NCBI GenBank assembly: GCA_018110925.1
Contig: JAGAZJ010000020.1
Span: forward strand, 1-64,000
DNA length: 64,000 bases
Reading direction: 5' to 3'
Origin: Oscillospiraceae bacterium
Lineage (GTDB): Bacteria; Bacillota; Clostridia; Oscillospirales; Ruminococcaceae
Numbering within the stretch: position 1 is the stretch's first letter; every line of letters starts with the position of its first letter. Made by a program: the position numbers and the translations under genes. The notes under the pieces were generated by a model, which saw only the letters and a program-made list of their open reading frames with translations, was not told the DNA's origin and did no database searches. Below, in pieces: positions 26,640 through 35,351 of this stretch.

Positions 26640-27065
26640 TCAGTCTTCAACTTCGACGCCCATGGAACGAGCTGTTCCGGCGATCATGCTCATTGCGGAT
26701 TCGATGTTGGCCGCATTGAGATCGGGCATCTTGGTCTCTGCTATCTTTCTTACCTGATCCTTGGTGAGCTTGCCGACCTTGGTCTTGTTGGGCACACCCG
26801 AACCGCTCTCTATGTTAAGAGCCTTCTTGATAAGAACAGCAGCGGGAGGAGTCTTTGTGATGAACGAGAAGGAACGGTCTGCATAAACAGTGATAACAAC
26901 AGGGATTATAAGACCTGCGTCATTCTTTGTTCTCTCGTTGAATTCCTTTGTGAACGCCATTATGTTTACACCGTGCTGACCGAGCGCAGGGCCAACCGGG
27001 GGAGCAGGTGTTGCCTTACCTGCTGCGATCTGAAGCTTGATCAAGCCAACTACTTTCTGTGCCAT
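26640..27065 (-). CDS. rplK: 50S ribosomal protein L11
   Basis: 141 residues from ATG 27065, the standard length; an in-frame codon 15 bases upstream is ignored because the GGAGG site fits 27065. The family pattern [33 protein letters not shown] is seen in pieces at the N-terminus. L11 forms part of the GTPase centre and the stringent-response sensor site. Confidence 0.98.
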   Translation of the reverse strand: MAQKVVGLIKLQIAAGKATPAPPVGPALGQHGVNIMAFTKEFNERTKNDAGLIIPVVITVYADRSFSFITKTPPAAVLIKKALNIESGSGVPNKTKVGKLTKDQVRKIAETKMPDLNAANIESAMSMIAGTARSMGVEVED

Positions 27066-27113
27066 TTCGCACACCTCCAAATTTAGTAAGCATCTTTAAG
27101 ATGCATCAGAACA

Positions 27114-27647
27114 TCAATCTGCGACCTTTGTGACCTGTCCGATCTCGATAGTGGCAGGAGTCTCTCTGCCGAACATCGAAACAACGACATCCACTGTGCC
27201 GCTCTCCGCATCAACAGCCTTGACTGTACCGACAAAGCCCTCCATAGCACCGGAGGTGATCCTGACGTCGTCGCCCTCTTTGATATTGACAACAACCCTT
27301 GCTTCACCGGTATCAACGCCGAACCTTGCGACCTCTTCATCACTGAGGGGGTCCGCCTTGCCGCCCGGGCCAACAAAGCCCGTAACGCCTCTGGTATTTC
27401 TTACGACATACCAGCTGTCGTCGTTGAGTATCATTTTTACAAGTACATAACCGGGGAACATCTTGGTCTCGACTTCTTTTTCCTGACCGTTCTCTGTACG
27501 GACGATCTCCTTTTCAGTGGGGATGCGCACATCCTGAACGAGGTCTGTGAGCTTACGGTTCTCCGCAACTCTCATGATAGTCTGAGCGACCTTGTTCTCA
27601 TAACCGGAATAGGTATGAACCACATACCACTTTGCAGCCTCTGACAT
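27114..27647 (-). CDS. nusG: Transcription elongation/termination factor NusG
   Basis: 177 residues from ATG 27647, chosen because GGAG stands seven bases before it and only one or two before an earlier ATG. The NGN domain carries WYVVHTYSGYE and FPGYVLV, followed by WYVVRNTRGVTGFVG, and the KOW domain has EGDDVRITSGAMEGFVGTV. NusG couples RNA polymerase to pausing and termination. Confidence 0.97.
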   Translation of the reverse strand: MSEAAKWYVVHTYSGYENKVAQTIMRVAENRKLTDLVQDVRIPTEKEIVRTENGQEKEVETKMFPGYVLVKMILNDDSWYVVRNTRGVTGFVGPGGKADPLSDEEVARFGVDTGEARVVVNIKEGDDVRITSGAMEGFVGTVKAVDAESGTVDVVVSMFGRETPATIEIGQVTKVAD

Positions 27648-27676
27648 AGCCATTCTCCAATCTCAAACCGAAAGCA

Positions 27677-27958
27677 TCACTTCATAAGACCCATGAGCTT
27701 TTCAAACATCAGAGCGAATACATAGTCCATAGCGAATACGCCGATGCCCGTTATTATCATTGAACCGATAACAACGCCGGTGTTCGCAACGACCGTGTTT
27801 CTTGAGGGCCATACGACCTTCTTGAACTCGCTCCTCAGATCCTTGAAATACTTTACGACCTTATTGGGTTGATTCTTAGCAGTCTTGTCGGCCTTGTCCG
27901 CCTTGGACTTCTTGGGCTTAGTCTCTGCCGCAGACTTCTTTTCAGCCTTATCTGCCAT
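27677..27958 (-). CDS. secE: Preprotein translocase subunit SecE
   Basis: 93 residues. A Lys/Ala-rich N-terminal extension (about 30 residues) precedes the conserved amphipathic helix FKDLRSEFKKVVWPSRNTV and a single membrane helix. SecE stabilises SecY. Its place before nusG is universal in bacteria. Confidence 0.95.
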   Translation of the reverse strand: MADKAEKKSAAETKPKKSKADKADKTAKNQPNKVVKYFKDLRSEFKKVVWPSRNTVVANTGVVIGSMIITGIGVFAMDYVFALMFEKLMGLMK

Positions 27959-27973
27959 TTAAGCTACCTCCGC

Positions 27974-28123
27974 TCACTTAGTCTCTCTGTGAAGAGTATG
28001 CTTCTTGCAGAACTTGCAGTACTTGTTCATTTCAAGTCTGTCCGGATCGTTTTTCTTGTTCTTTTTGGTGTTGTAGTTGCGCTGTTTGCACTCTGTGCAC
28101 GCCAAAATGATCTTAACTCTCAT
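27974..28123 (-). CDS. rpmG: 50S ribosomal protein L33, zinc-binding form
   Basis: 49 residues from ATG 28123 behind AGGAGGTG. Two CxxC pairs (CTEC and CKFC) show the zinc-containing C+ form, with [15 protein letters not shown] between. First gene of the operon with secE and nusG, as is common in Firmicutes. Confidence 0.95.
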   Translation of the reverse strand: MRVKIILACTECKQRNYNTKKNKKNDPDRLEMNKYCKFCKKHTLHRETK

Positions 28124-28486
28124 ATCGGCACCTCCTGTGATTATTAACGCATATGCGCCAAAAGTATTGCCTCCCTCAAACGAGGCCCGCACCCAAAAAG
28201 GGCGCAAAAAAATAGACCTCAAAAGAGGTATTATCATAATATCACACCCGTGTCAATTTGTCAAGCGTTTTGACAAATTCGGCAAAGCCCACAAACAAAG
28301 CATATCCGCGGGGCTTTTGTTGTGTATTTTTCGGTGTTTTCGAGACAAGTTTTTCAACTGTTTGTATAATTTGTCATATCTATACCGAAAGACCATTTAT
28401 GCCCTTCGGATACACAATGACAGACCTGCTTACACAGGTCTGTCTCAAAATTACTATTTGTATAATGCCGCCAATATTATACGGCT
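28124..28486. other. Intergenic region upstream of rpmG
   Basis: This 363-base gap holds the rpmG promoter (28236-28264), an inverted repeat overlapping its -35, a 10-pair hairpin GACAGACCTG/CAGGTCTGTC (28421-28446) and a half copy of the dispersed palindrome (28450-28466). No gene was seen. Confidence 0.6.
28236..28264 (-). promoter_or_regulatory. Promoter of rpmG-secE-nusG-rplK-rplA
   Basis: On the minus strand TTGACA (28259-28264), 17 bases, TATTAT (28236-28241). An inverted repeat AATTTGTCAA/TTGACAAATT at 28256-28280 overlaps the -35 and could be an operator. Confidence 0.85.
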
Positions 28487-29131
28487 TTAGCGCCAGCCGA
28501 AATGCTCCGCTGTACGCTCTGCGCACTGCTCACGGTCAAGGCCTTCACTGCGGTCGATGAAGAAATATCCCGACTGCCTTACCTCTTTGTAGAACGGCAT
28601 ATTCAGCCGCATCAGCGTTTCGCTACACAGAGCCTTTGCCCCCTCAACGTCGGAGGCGCTGTAAAGCCAGTCACGATAGTCCCTGTGATCCTCTCTGCCG
28701 CAGTATTCGTCCGCAAGCATCACAGGCTCCTTTATCATGAACGCCACCCTTGACGGGTCAGAGAGAACCCTCAGTTCCTCTATCTTCAGCACACAGTCGC
28801 ATATCACGGGCTTATCCGCCGATATTCGGATAAGGTCAAGGAGCATAAAGTCAAGCTGTTCCCTTGCGCCGGCTGTCAGCCATTCAAGGTATTCGTCCGC
28901 GCTTCTCGCAAAGAACTCGTCCGCATCCGCAAAGGATGTGTTCATGGCGGGCTGATGTTTGCTGTCAGACATACCCCTGTGCGCATCGAAATGCTCATCT
29001 GCATCATATACAGAAATGCCGTGCCTCTCGCCCAAAATGTGTGAGACCGTGGTCTTGCCGCCGCAGGGCGTGCCTGCGATGAAATATACATTGCTAAGGT
29101 ACTCTTTGAGTACGTTGTCTTCAAATATCAT
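28487..29131 (-). CDS. P-loop kinase-like protein of unknown substrate
   Basis: 214 residues from ATG 29131 after AAAAAGGAG. The Walker A motif GTPCGGKTTVSHILGER near residue 20 resembles small-molecule or nucleotide kinases, and VYDADEHFD follows as in gluconate- or shikimate-kinase-like folds. The rest is alpha-rich without a recognised lid signature. It stands alone. A phosphotransferase role is likely but the substrate is unknown. Confidence 0.7.
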   Translation of the reverse strand: MIFEDNVLKEYLSNVYFIAGTPCGGKTTVSHILGERHGISVYDADEHFDAHRGMSDSKHQPAMNTSFADADEFFARSADEYLEWLTAGAREQLDFMLLDLIRISADKPVICDCVLKIEELRVLSDPSRVAFMIKEPVMLADEYCGREDHRDYRDWLYSASDVEGAKALCSETLMRLNMPFYKEVRQSGYFFIDRSEGLDREQCAERTAEHFGWR

Positions 29132-29348
29132 AGGTATTCTCCTTTTTAAGTTTATGCTTACATCATTGTAACAGCATGAAACTATCCGAGGAGCTTCATG
29201 CCGTCAGATATTTCTCAGCTTTAAAAACATTATCATATGTCCTCCGTCATCGGTCATTGTCGTTTGTTGTCTGCCGTATCGGCATTACAGACAGTTTATC
29301 ACAGCGATATATATTTGTCAATAGCGAATTATGTATATTTTACAGCAT

Positions 29349-29369
29349 ATTATACAGTTTGTATATAAT
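29349..29369. repeat. Dispersed palindrome, copy 3
   Basis: ATTATAC-AGTTT-GTATATAAT, with a two-base insertion in the right arm. Confidence 0.5.
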
Positions 29370-29409
29370 AATCATTTTTGCGTTTTAGTATCTGTATATT
29401 ATTTAAAAT

Positions 29410-29428
29410 AATATACCGTTTGTATAAT
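29410..29428. repeat. Dispersed palindrome, copy 4
   Basis: AATATAC-CGTTT-GTATAAT, 61 bases from copy 3, same orientation. Confidence 0.5.
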
Positions 29429-29442
29429 AACAGCATATACCA

Positions 29443-29471
29443 AAGCGGATACAGCCATGCCGTATCCGCTT
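29443..29471 (-). terminator. Terminator of the second phosphofructokinase
   Basis: A perfect 10-pair stem AAGCGGATAC/GTATCCGCTT immediately after the stop. The T-tract is weak. Confidence 0.6.
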
Positions 29472-29479
29472 CCTCTTTA

Positions 29480-30562
29480 TCAGTCTCCGAAGGAGATGCC
29501 CAGCGCCTTTGCGCTCTTTACATATCCGCCGTCGGGATCGACGAACTTCGTCTTGCCTGCGACCTCGGAAAGGGGATTTTCACCTATCTCCGACTTTATC
29601 ATAGCTACCGAATAGCCATACTTCTTGTCCGAAATGAGCTGCGCCGCCCTCACTCCGAAGCGTGTTGCAAGTATCCTGTCATATGCCGACGGACTGCCGC
29701 CCCTGAGCATATGTCCGGGCACGCATACCCTTGTTTCTATGCCCGTAGCCTTCTGTATCTGAGCGGCTATGGTGGATGTTGCAGTGGTTATGCCTGCATC
29801 GAGCCTTGCCTTTGCACGTTCCTTCTTCTTCATTTTTGCCTCTTCCTTGCTGAATGCGCCCTCCGCAACAGCAACTATGGAGAAGCGGTGGCCGTTGTCC
29901 GCACGCTTTTGCAGGCACTCGCACACCTTGTCGATGTCATAGGGTATCTCGGGTATGATTATGGCGTCAGCGCCGCCTGCCAGACCCGAATACAGCGTGA
30001 GCCATCCTGCCTTGTTGCCCATGATCTCGACCATGAGTATGCGGCTGTGCGAAGCGGCTGTGGTGTGGAGCCTGTCGATAACGTCCGTAGCGGTGTCAAC
30101 TGCCGTGTGGAAGCCGAACGTGACATCCGTGCCGAAGATATCGTTGTCTATCGTCTTTGGCAGACCTATCACATTTAGCCCCTCTTCACTGAGGAGGTTT
30201 GCGGTCTTGTGAGTGCCGTTGCCGCCGAGGGTGAGCAGACAGTCGAGCTTCAGCGCCTTGTATGTGTCCTTCATCTGCTTTACCTTGTCGATGTTGTCCT
30301 CACCGATAGAGGATATCATCTTGAAAGGCTGACGCTTAGTGCCGAGTATGGTGCCGCCCATAGTGAGTATGCCCGAGAACTCCGAGGGCTCCATCTCTCT
30401 TGCGATGTTGTTGATAAGACCGTAATAGCCGTTCTGTATGCCGACGATCCTCACATCGTCGCCAAATTCGTCAAAACACGCCCTTGCCACGCCCCTGATC
30501 GTCGCATTGAGCCCCGGGCAGTCACCGCCCGATGTGAGTATGCCTATTCTTTTCTTGCCCAT
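29480..30562 (-). CDS. pfkA: 6-phosphofructokinase, ATP/mixed-substrate group
   Basis: 360 residues from ATG 30562 behind AAAGGACGG. Motifs are ILTSGGDCPGLNATIRG, TLGGNGTHKTA, PKTIDNDIFGTDVTFGF, EIMGNKAGWL and a PGHMLRGGSPSAYDR substrate loop. The Gly in GG.GT points to ATP while the Lys in PKTIDND is typical of pyrophosphate enzymes; this mix marks the group III subfamily, where the donor cannot be predicted safely. It complements the pyrophosphate-type enzyme at 12792. Confidence 0.92.
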   Translation of the reverse strand: MGKKRIGILTSGGDCPGLNATIRGVARACFDEFGDDVRIVGIQNGYYGLINNIAREMEPSEFSGILTMGGTILGTKRQPFKMISSIGEDNIDKVKQMKDTYKALKLDCLLTLGGNGTHKTANLLSEEGLNVIGLPKTIDNDIFGTDVTFGFHTAVDTATDVIDRLHTTAASHSRILMVEIMGNKAGWLTLYSGLAGGADAIIIPEIPYDIDKVCECLQKRADNGHRFSIVAVAEGAFSKEEAKMKKKERAKARLDAGITTATSTIAAQIQKATGIETRVCVPGHMLRGGSPSAYDRILATRFGVRAAQLISDKKYGYSVAMIKSEIGENPLSEVAGKTKFVDPDGGYVKSAKALGISFGD

Positions 30563-30644
30563 AGTACACCGTCCTTTTATATTTTTTATATTCATTTCGT
30601 TATCACAGCCGCAGCACAGGGCATGAAACCGTCGCAAAGAACTG

Positions 30645-32948
30645 TCACGACCTCATACTCCTTTCCGTATGCTGCTCCATGAACTGCTCGAACTTGTCCG
30701 CAGGCATAGGCTTGCCGTAAAAGTACCCCTGCGCATAATCACAGCCCGAATCACGGAGTATCTCGGACTGGGCGGAATACTCCACGCCCTCTGCGATAGT
30801 CTCTATCTTCTTTGACTTTGCTATCCTGATTATGGCGGATACTATCTCACGGGATACCTCGTCATCCTCAAGATACATGATAAAGCTGCGGTCCAGCTTC
30901 AGAAGCGTTATGGGGAGCTGCTGTATATAGCTGAGAGAGGAATACCCCGTGCCGAAATCGTCCATGGATATCTTTATCCCCAGCTTTCTCAGATCGTTCA
31001 TCTGGATTATGGCGTGCTGTATGTCCTTCAGCGCAAGGCTCTCTGTCAGCTCTATGTCAAGGTATTCGGGGTCAAGCCCTGTTTCTTTGAGCACGTCGGA
31101 GATTATCCTTGTGACATCGGTCTTGTAGAAATCTATCGCCGTCAGATTTATGGATACCGTTATGGGCGGATAACCCATATCCTGCAAGCGCTTGTTCTGT
31201 CTGCACGCCTCATGCAGTACAAAGTCGCTTATCCTCGTTATCATCATGGAACGCTCAGCCACGGGTATAAAGTCCAGGGGCGGTATCACCGTGCCGTCGG
31301 GCTTTATCCAGCGGATAAGCGCCTCCATACCGATAACAGAGCCGTCCGTCAGGCTTATCTTGGGCTGGTAGTAAAGCTCGAACTCGTGATTTTCCAGAGC
31401 CTCACTTATCTCCTTTTCCATATTCGAGCGGTCGATAACGCCGTCGCGGATATGGGCATCATACCTCATGGAAGAACTCTTCATGCCCTTTGTGAGGTTA
31501 AGTGCGAACTCGCTGTGTTCCAGTATCTCTGAAAAGCTCTCACCGACAAATTCGCTGTCCGACATGAGGCAATATCCGAATGAACAGTCTATATTGTGCT
31601 TTTCAAGACCGCCGCCGCTTATCGTGCCCAGGTCATGCCTTACGCTGGCAAAGAAGTTTGTCACATCGGCCTCGTCCTTCGACCTGAAAAGCACCGAGAA
31701 GTTATCTCCGCCTATCCTTGCCGCTGTACTGCCGTCGGTGATATTCTTCATCAGTATCATGGCAAAGCGCTTGAGAAGGTCATTGCCCGTCTCATAGCCG
31801 CAGGTGTCGTTGATTATATGAAAGTCATCAATATCCGCAGTTATGACCCAGTATGTATCGGGGGAACCATTTATGAACCTCATGGATGATAGCATCTCAT
31901 CCCCAAGCATTATAAAGCGGTAACGGTTGTATATCTGTGTCACATCGTCGATATACGCCATTTTTTCTATTATGAGGTCCTTTTCCTTTTCCAGCGTGAT
32001 GTCTATTATCGCACCGCCGGTGATATATCCCGTGCCGTCCTTTATCGTCTTGTAACGCACGTTGAACCAGTGCAGATCACCGTCAGCCGCCTTCGCCCGA
32101 ACATTGACTGATATGGTCTCATCACCGGGAACTCCCTGTGTAAAGGGTTTGAGCAGTATATGATCCTCGCTCCTTATGATCTCCCTGAGCGTCTCTATGC
32201 CCACAAAACAGCCCTTGTCGGGTCCCGTTGCAGGCAGACCCAGCATATGGCAGAGCTGTTCGGAGACATAATAATCGCCCCTGTCCTCATAGCGGAGTAT
32301 CAGCCCCACCCCCGACAGCTCTGTTGCGAGAAAATATCTCTTATCCGACTCGGACAGCGCCTCTGATGTTTTGAGGAGCGCCTTTTTGAGCCTTATCTCA
32401 TCGTTTCGGTTTGTACCAACGGACATCAGCACCTGATCGCCGTTCTCAAGCTCGAACATCACCGATGTTGACCACGATGTAGTCACCGAGCCGCCCGTCT
32501 TGCACTGCACGGTGAACTCATCCCTGCCCTCGAGGAATTTTTCAAGATCCTCGACTCTGCCCGACAGCGCCTCCGGAGGGAATATCTTAGCCAGCTTCTC
32601 GGGGTCGGCAAGGTCTGCGGAGGTATAGCCCGTGTCACAGGTAAAAGCCGCATTCGCATAGAACATCTTTTTGCCCGTATCCCACAGCACGGCAAAGACC
32701 GTCATCCTGTCGGCAACGTCCATAAGCGCCTTGTACTGCCTCTGATTGCCTATGAGTTTAAGATAGAATGACACTATCAGCCCTATGAGCACAAAACCCG
32801 ATGCTATCACCGCAAACAGCATGATATACCGCTCCGCATCCGAATCGATAATATCGTACAACTCACAGGAAAGCCTGACGGATGCCAGTATGATGAGCAA
32901 TATGCCGACAGCCACAGCAAATCTGTAACGCTTTCTGTCCTGCTTCAT
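30645..32948 (-). CDS. Membrane PAS-GGDEF-EAL c-di-GMP phosphodiesterase
   Basis: 767 residues from ATG 32948, chosen for the GGGGGTG site. Two membrane helices (about 8-65) precede two PAS-like domains (about 70-190 and 205-325), a GGDEF-type domain (about 335-500) and an EAL domain (about 510-765). The GGDEF active loop reads IGGDNF, so cyclase activity is probably lost. The EAL domain keeps MEALIRW, SMDDFGTGYSSLSY, LKLDRSF and EGVE, so c-di-GMP hydrolysis is likely, perhaps tuned by GTP binding to the degenerate domain. A standalone signalling gene. Confidence 0.93.
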   Translation of the reverse strand: MKQDRKRYRFAVAVGILLIILASVRLSCELYDIIDSDAERYIMLFAVIASGFVLIGLIVSFYLKLIGNQRQYKALMDVADRMTVFAVLWDTGKKMFYANAAFTCDTGYTSADLADPEKLAKIFPPEALSGRVEDLEKFLEGRDEFTVQCKTGGSVTTSWSTSVMFELENGDQVLMSVGTNRNDEIRLKKALLKTSEALSESDKRYFLATELSGVGLILRYEDRGDYYVSEQLCHMLGLPATGPDKGCFVGIETLREIIRSEDHILLKPFTQGVPGDETISVNVRAKAADGDLHWFNVRYKTIKDGTGYITGGAIIDITLEKEKDLIIEKMAYIDDVTQIYNRYRFIMLGDEMLSSMRFINGSPDTYWVITADIDDFHIINDTCGYETGNDLLKRFAMILMKNITDGSTAARIGGDNFSVLFRSKDEADVTNFFASVRHDLGTISGGGLEKHNIDCSFGYCLMSDSEFVGESFSEILEHSEFALNLTKGMKSSSMRYDAHIRDGVIDRSNMEKEISEALENHEFELYYQPKISLTDGSVIGMEALIRWIKPDGTVIPPLDFIPVAERSMMITRISDFVLHEACRQNKRLQDMGYPPITVSINLTAIDFYKTDVTRIISDVLKETGLDPEYLDIELTESLALKDIQHAIIQMNDLRKLGIKISMDDFGTGYSSLSYIQQLPITLLKLDRSFIMYLEDDEVSREIVSAIIRIAKSKKIETIAEGVEYSAQSEILRDSGCDYAQGYFYGKPMPADKFEQFMEQHTERSMRS

Positions 32949-33044
32949 ACCGACACCCCCATTCATAGACACAATTGTCGTATTATAATTATATTATACA
33001 TCAAACCGTCATACAAGTCAATAGTTTTTGTAAATTCTGCACAT

Positions 33045-33089
33045 TAAAATGTCCGAAAGCGCCCCGTATATACGGGCACTTCCGGACAT
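33045..33089 (-). terminator. Terminator of the DUF1232 gene
   Basis: A long stem (ATGTCCG/CGGACAT outside, CCCGTATATACGGG inside) followed on the minus strand by TTTTAAT. Confidence 0.8.
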
Positions 33090-33102
33090 ATCCCAACAGG
33101 CA

Positions 33103-33891
33103 TCAGCTTCGTATCGCTACGCCTATTATTACCATAAGTATAATTATCCATATTATTACAACAGGTATTGCGTAGAACCACTTTGATTCCCCTGTTTTGC
33201 GCATATTCACAGCCTTTTCACGGCATTCATCCATTATCTCGGGCGGTATGATGCGCATTGCCAGCGATATGAGCCCGGGAAGGACTATCACATCATCAAG
33301 ATATCCGAGCACGGGGATAAAATCCGGTATAAGGTCTATGGGCGACAGCGCATATGCCACTGCCAGACCCGTAAGCAGCTTTGCCACAGCAGGTGTATCC
33401 TTGTGGCCGAGTGCCAGCGCCAGCACGGGCAGCTGCTCTGTCAGCGCCGCCGCACGTTCTTTCAGCGTTATCTTTATGCTCTCCGCCTCGTCGGGCATCA
33501 CCTGCATATCCCCCGACCTGAACTCTATGTCAAATATCTCCTGTGCGCTTTCTGAATGGATATACACATGGTATTTGTCATTCTTTTTTATGTCAAAGAG
33601 CTCTGCGTCGCAAAGCTCTTCCCAGAAGCTGTCATACTCGCTCTTGTACAGTATACGGGGCTTTCTTGTATGGGGAGAGCCGCCCAGCTCGCAGAACGTC
33701 CTTGCGGCGGTGGTTATCCTGACCTCTGACACCGACTCAAAAACTATCCTGCCGCTTTTTATCCTGAGAGCCGTCTTTCCTTTGTTGTAAAGCCCTTTCG
33801 GCAGTACCACACCCGAAACGTTCAGCACTATATCCTTTCCGAATACGGCGCTCTGTACTATGGCATATGTAAGGTCGATATCATTTGACAC
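33103..33891 (-). CDS. YkvA-like DUF1232 membrane protein
   Basis: About 262 residues from GTG 33891, preferred because GGGGGTG stands just upstream; GTG 33915 or ATG 33912 are alternatives overlapping the previous stop. The first 150 residues look like a soluble PH/GRAM-type beta domain. The DUF1232 core AVAYALSPIDLIPDFIPVLGYLDD lies near residues 185-210 and a hydrophobic C-terminal segment (about 240-258) anchors the protein. DUF1232 proteins are small envelope proteins of unknown role. It is co-transcribed with the CmpB-like gene. Confidence 0.8.
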   Translation of the reverse strand: MSNDIDLTYAIVQSAVFGKDIVLNVSGVVLPKGLYNKGKTALRIKSGRIVFESVSEVRITTAARTFCELGGSPHTRKPRILYKSEYDSFWEELCDAELFDIKKNDKYHVYIHSESAQEIFDIEFRSGDMQVMPDEAESIKITLKERAAALTEQLPVLALALGHKDTPAVAKLLTGLAVAYALSPIDLIPDFIPVLGYLDDVIVLPGLISLAMRIIPPEIMDECREKAVNMRKTGESKWFYAIPVVIIWIIILMVIIGVAIRS

Positions 33892-33911
33892 TGGATCACC
33901 CCCTGTCCTCA

Positions 33912-34838
33912 TCACAGCCTGATAATATCCTCTATCTTCTTCTCGCCCTTTATCACGCTCTTTATGAGCTTGAATACATCTTCGTTGTCATCGGGGTGCA
34001 TAGTTGGGAATGCTTTCAGCATACGCACCTCACGCTTGTCGGCGGTGAATGCCACGATAGCATCGTAGCGCATCCTGAGCCGCCTTGACGCATCGCTCAG
34101 ATTCTCGGCTATATCCGTACCGATATTGTCGGCAAGACCTGCCGCCACATCCGCCGCTTCGCCTGCACTCGTCTGCACGGCAGTGACGAGTTGTGTGCCC
34201 TTTTCTGCCGTATCCAGAGCCGCTCCCGCCAGCGCACCGCCCAGATCCTGCGAATGTTCGTACATCTGTGCGCTTATCTCGGCTATCTCTTTAAGCCTGA
34301 GAGTTATCCTGTTGGCGGCGGCGACGGAGTTCACGGTGTCTATGGCTATAAGCACCGCACTGATGATTATTATGACAACACCCACGGTCTGCGGTATGAG
34401 CGCTATGATCGCCTGTGTGACAGGCATCACAAAGGTCATCGCTATGAGACACGCAACACCCCATTCTATGCTGACTTTCAGGCAAATGTAACCGTGAAAA
34501 TTGAAATGCTCATCGGAATAATCCCACCACATACTGTGGAACAGCTTTTTCATCGCCACTCCCACCGCCAGCTCAAAGGATGTGCATATAAGGGACGACA
34601 GGAAGAAAAGCGCTACGGGAACATCCAGCACGGGGCGCAGTACCGTCATTATGATGAGCACGCCAAAGCCGTATATCGGGCATATCGGCATACTCAGAAA
34701 GCCTCTGTTTGAATATTCGCCCATTTTCAGCGCATGGACGCATACCTCCATCCCCCATCCGAGGAACGCCCATATCAGAAACAGCATACACATCTGATAC
34801 GGGCTCAGCCCGATAAGATCTATGTTCTCAAAAAACAA
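33912..34838 (-). CDS. CmpB-type membrane protein (putative ABC transporter type IV)
   Basis: 308 residues from TTG 34838, placed eight bases after GGAG; a GTG at 34847 lies too close to the site. The N-terminal half has about five membrane helices and the family pattern FLGWGMEVCVH, NRGFL.MPICPIYGFG and WWDYSDEHFNFHGYICL of the CmpB (PF06541) family. The C-terminal third is Ala-rich and coiled-coil-like, then charged. Despite the family name, no ATPase partner is present and transport is unproven. Confidence 0.82.
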   Translation of the reverse strand: MFFENIDLIGLSPYQMCMLFLIWAFLGWGMEVCVHALKMGEYSNRGFLSMPICPIYGFGVLIIMTVLRPVLDVPVALFFLSSLICTSFELAVGVAMKKLFHSMWWDYSDEHFNFHGYICLKVSIEWGVACLIAMTFVMPVTQAIIALIPQTVGVVIIIISAVLIAIDTVNSVAAANRITLRLKEIAEISAQMYEHSQDLGGALAGAALDTAEKGTQLVTAVQTSAGEAADVAAGLADNIGTDIAENLSDASRRLRMRYDAIVAFTADKREVRMLKAFPTMHPDDNEDVFKLIKSVIKGEKKIEDIIRL

Positions 34839-34983
34839 TATCCCCACTCCGTTATAATACTGATCCTTTCTCTATGTATAAAATATCTCTGCCCTCAAAA
34901 CCGCATATATTCAAGTTTTGTGAGCTCTATGCATCGGTCGGAAATCAGTATAAAAAGATGATCACGGCTGTCCGCCAAATCAA

Positions 34984-35027
34984 AAATGCCCAGAGAAACC
35001 AAACGGTCACCTGAGCATTTTTTCATT
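34984..35027 (-). terminator. Terminator of the fatty-acid operon
   Basis: An imperfect stem from AAATGCTCAG.. to ..CTGGGCATTT, followed on the minus strand by TTTGATTT, just after acpP. Confidence 0.75.
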
Positions 35028-35042
35028 ATCCTGTTTACGGGA

Positions 35043-35273
35043 TCAGTTCTGATGCTCCTCGATATAAGTAACTATATCGCCTATGGTCTTGATGTTCTGA
35101 GCATCAGCATCGGGGATATCGATGCCGAATTCATCCTCGATAGCCTGAATAAGATCAACTACGTCGAGAGAATCAGCGCCGAGATCAGCCTGAATATCAG
35201 TTGAGCTTTCGATAGAATCCTCATCAGCGCTGAGAACGTCTACAACGAGCTCCTTAACCTTATCAAAAATCAT
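35043..35273 (-). CDS. acpP: Acyl carrier protein
   Basis: 76 residues from ATG 35273 behind AAAGGAGG. The phosphopantetheine Ser lies in DLGADSLDVVDL near residue 36, and the rest is acidic helix typical of ACP. It is the last gene of the fab/acc operon; in many Clostridia acpP instead follows fabH. Confidence 0.97.
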   Translation of the reverse strand: MIFDKVKELVVDVLSADEDSIESSTDIQADLGADSLDVVDLIQAIEDEFGIDIPDADAQNIKTIGDIVTYIEEHQN

Positions 35274-35351
35274 TTGGTCTTCCTCCTTTGTCCCAAGCAT
35301 CACCGTGACGATGCCGGCGGCACAAGCACGGCGTAAATACGGCTCATTCGG

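Larger units (their letters stand above)
29132..29479. other. AT-rich gap between P-loop gene and phosphofructokinase
   Basis: No gene was seen in these 348 bases. They hold two dispersed palindromes (29349-29369, 29410-29428) and the phosphofructokinase terminator (29443-29471). Confidence 0.6.

Noticed and set aside
34191-34712. A 173-codon plus-strand frame opposite the CmpB-like gene
   Set aside because: It is an antisense shadow with His/Arg/Tyr-rich composition and no ribosome site.
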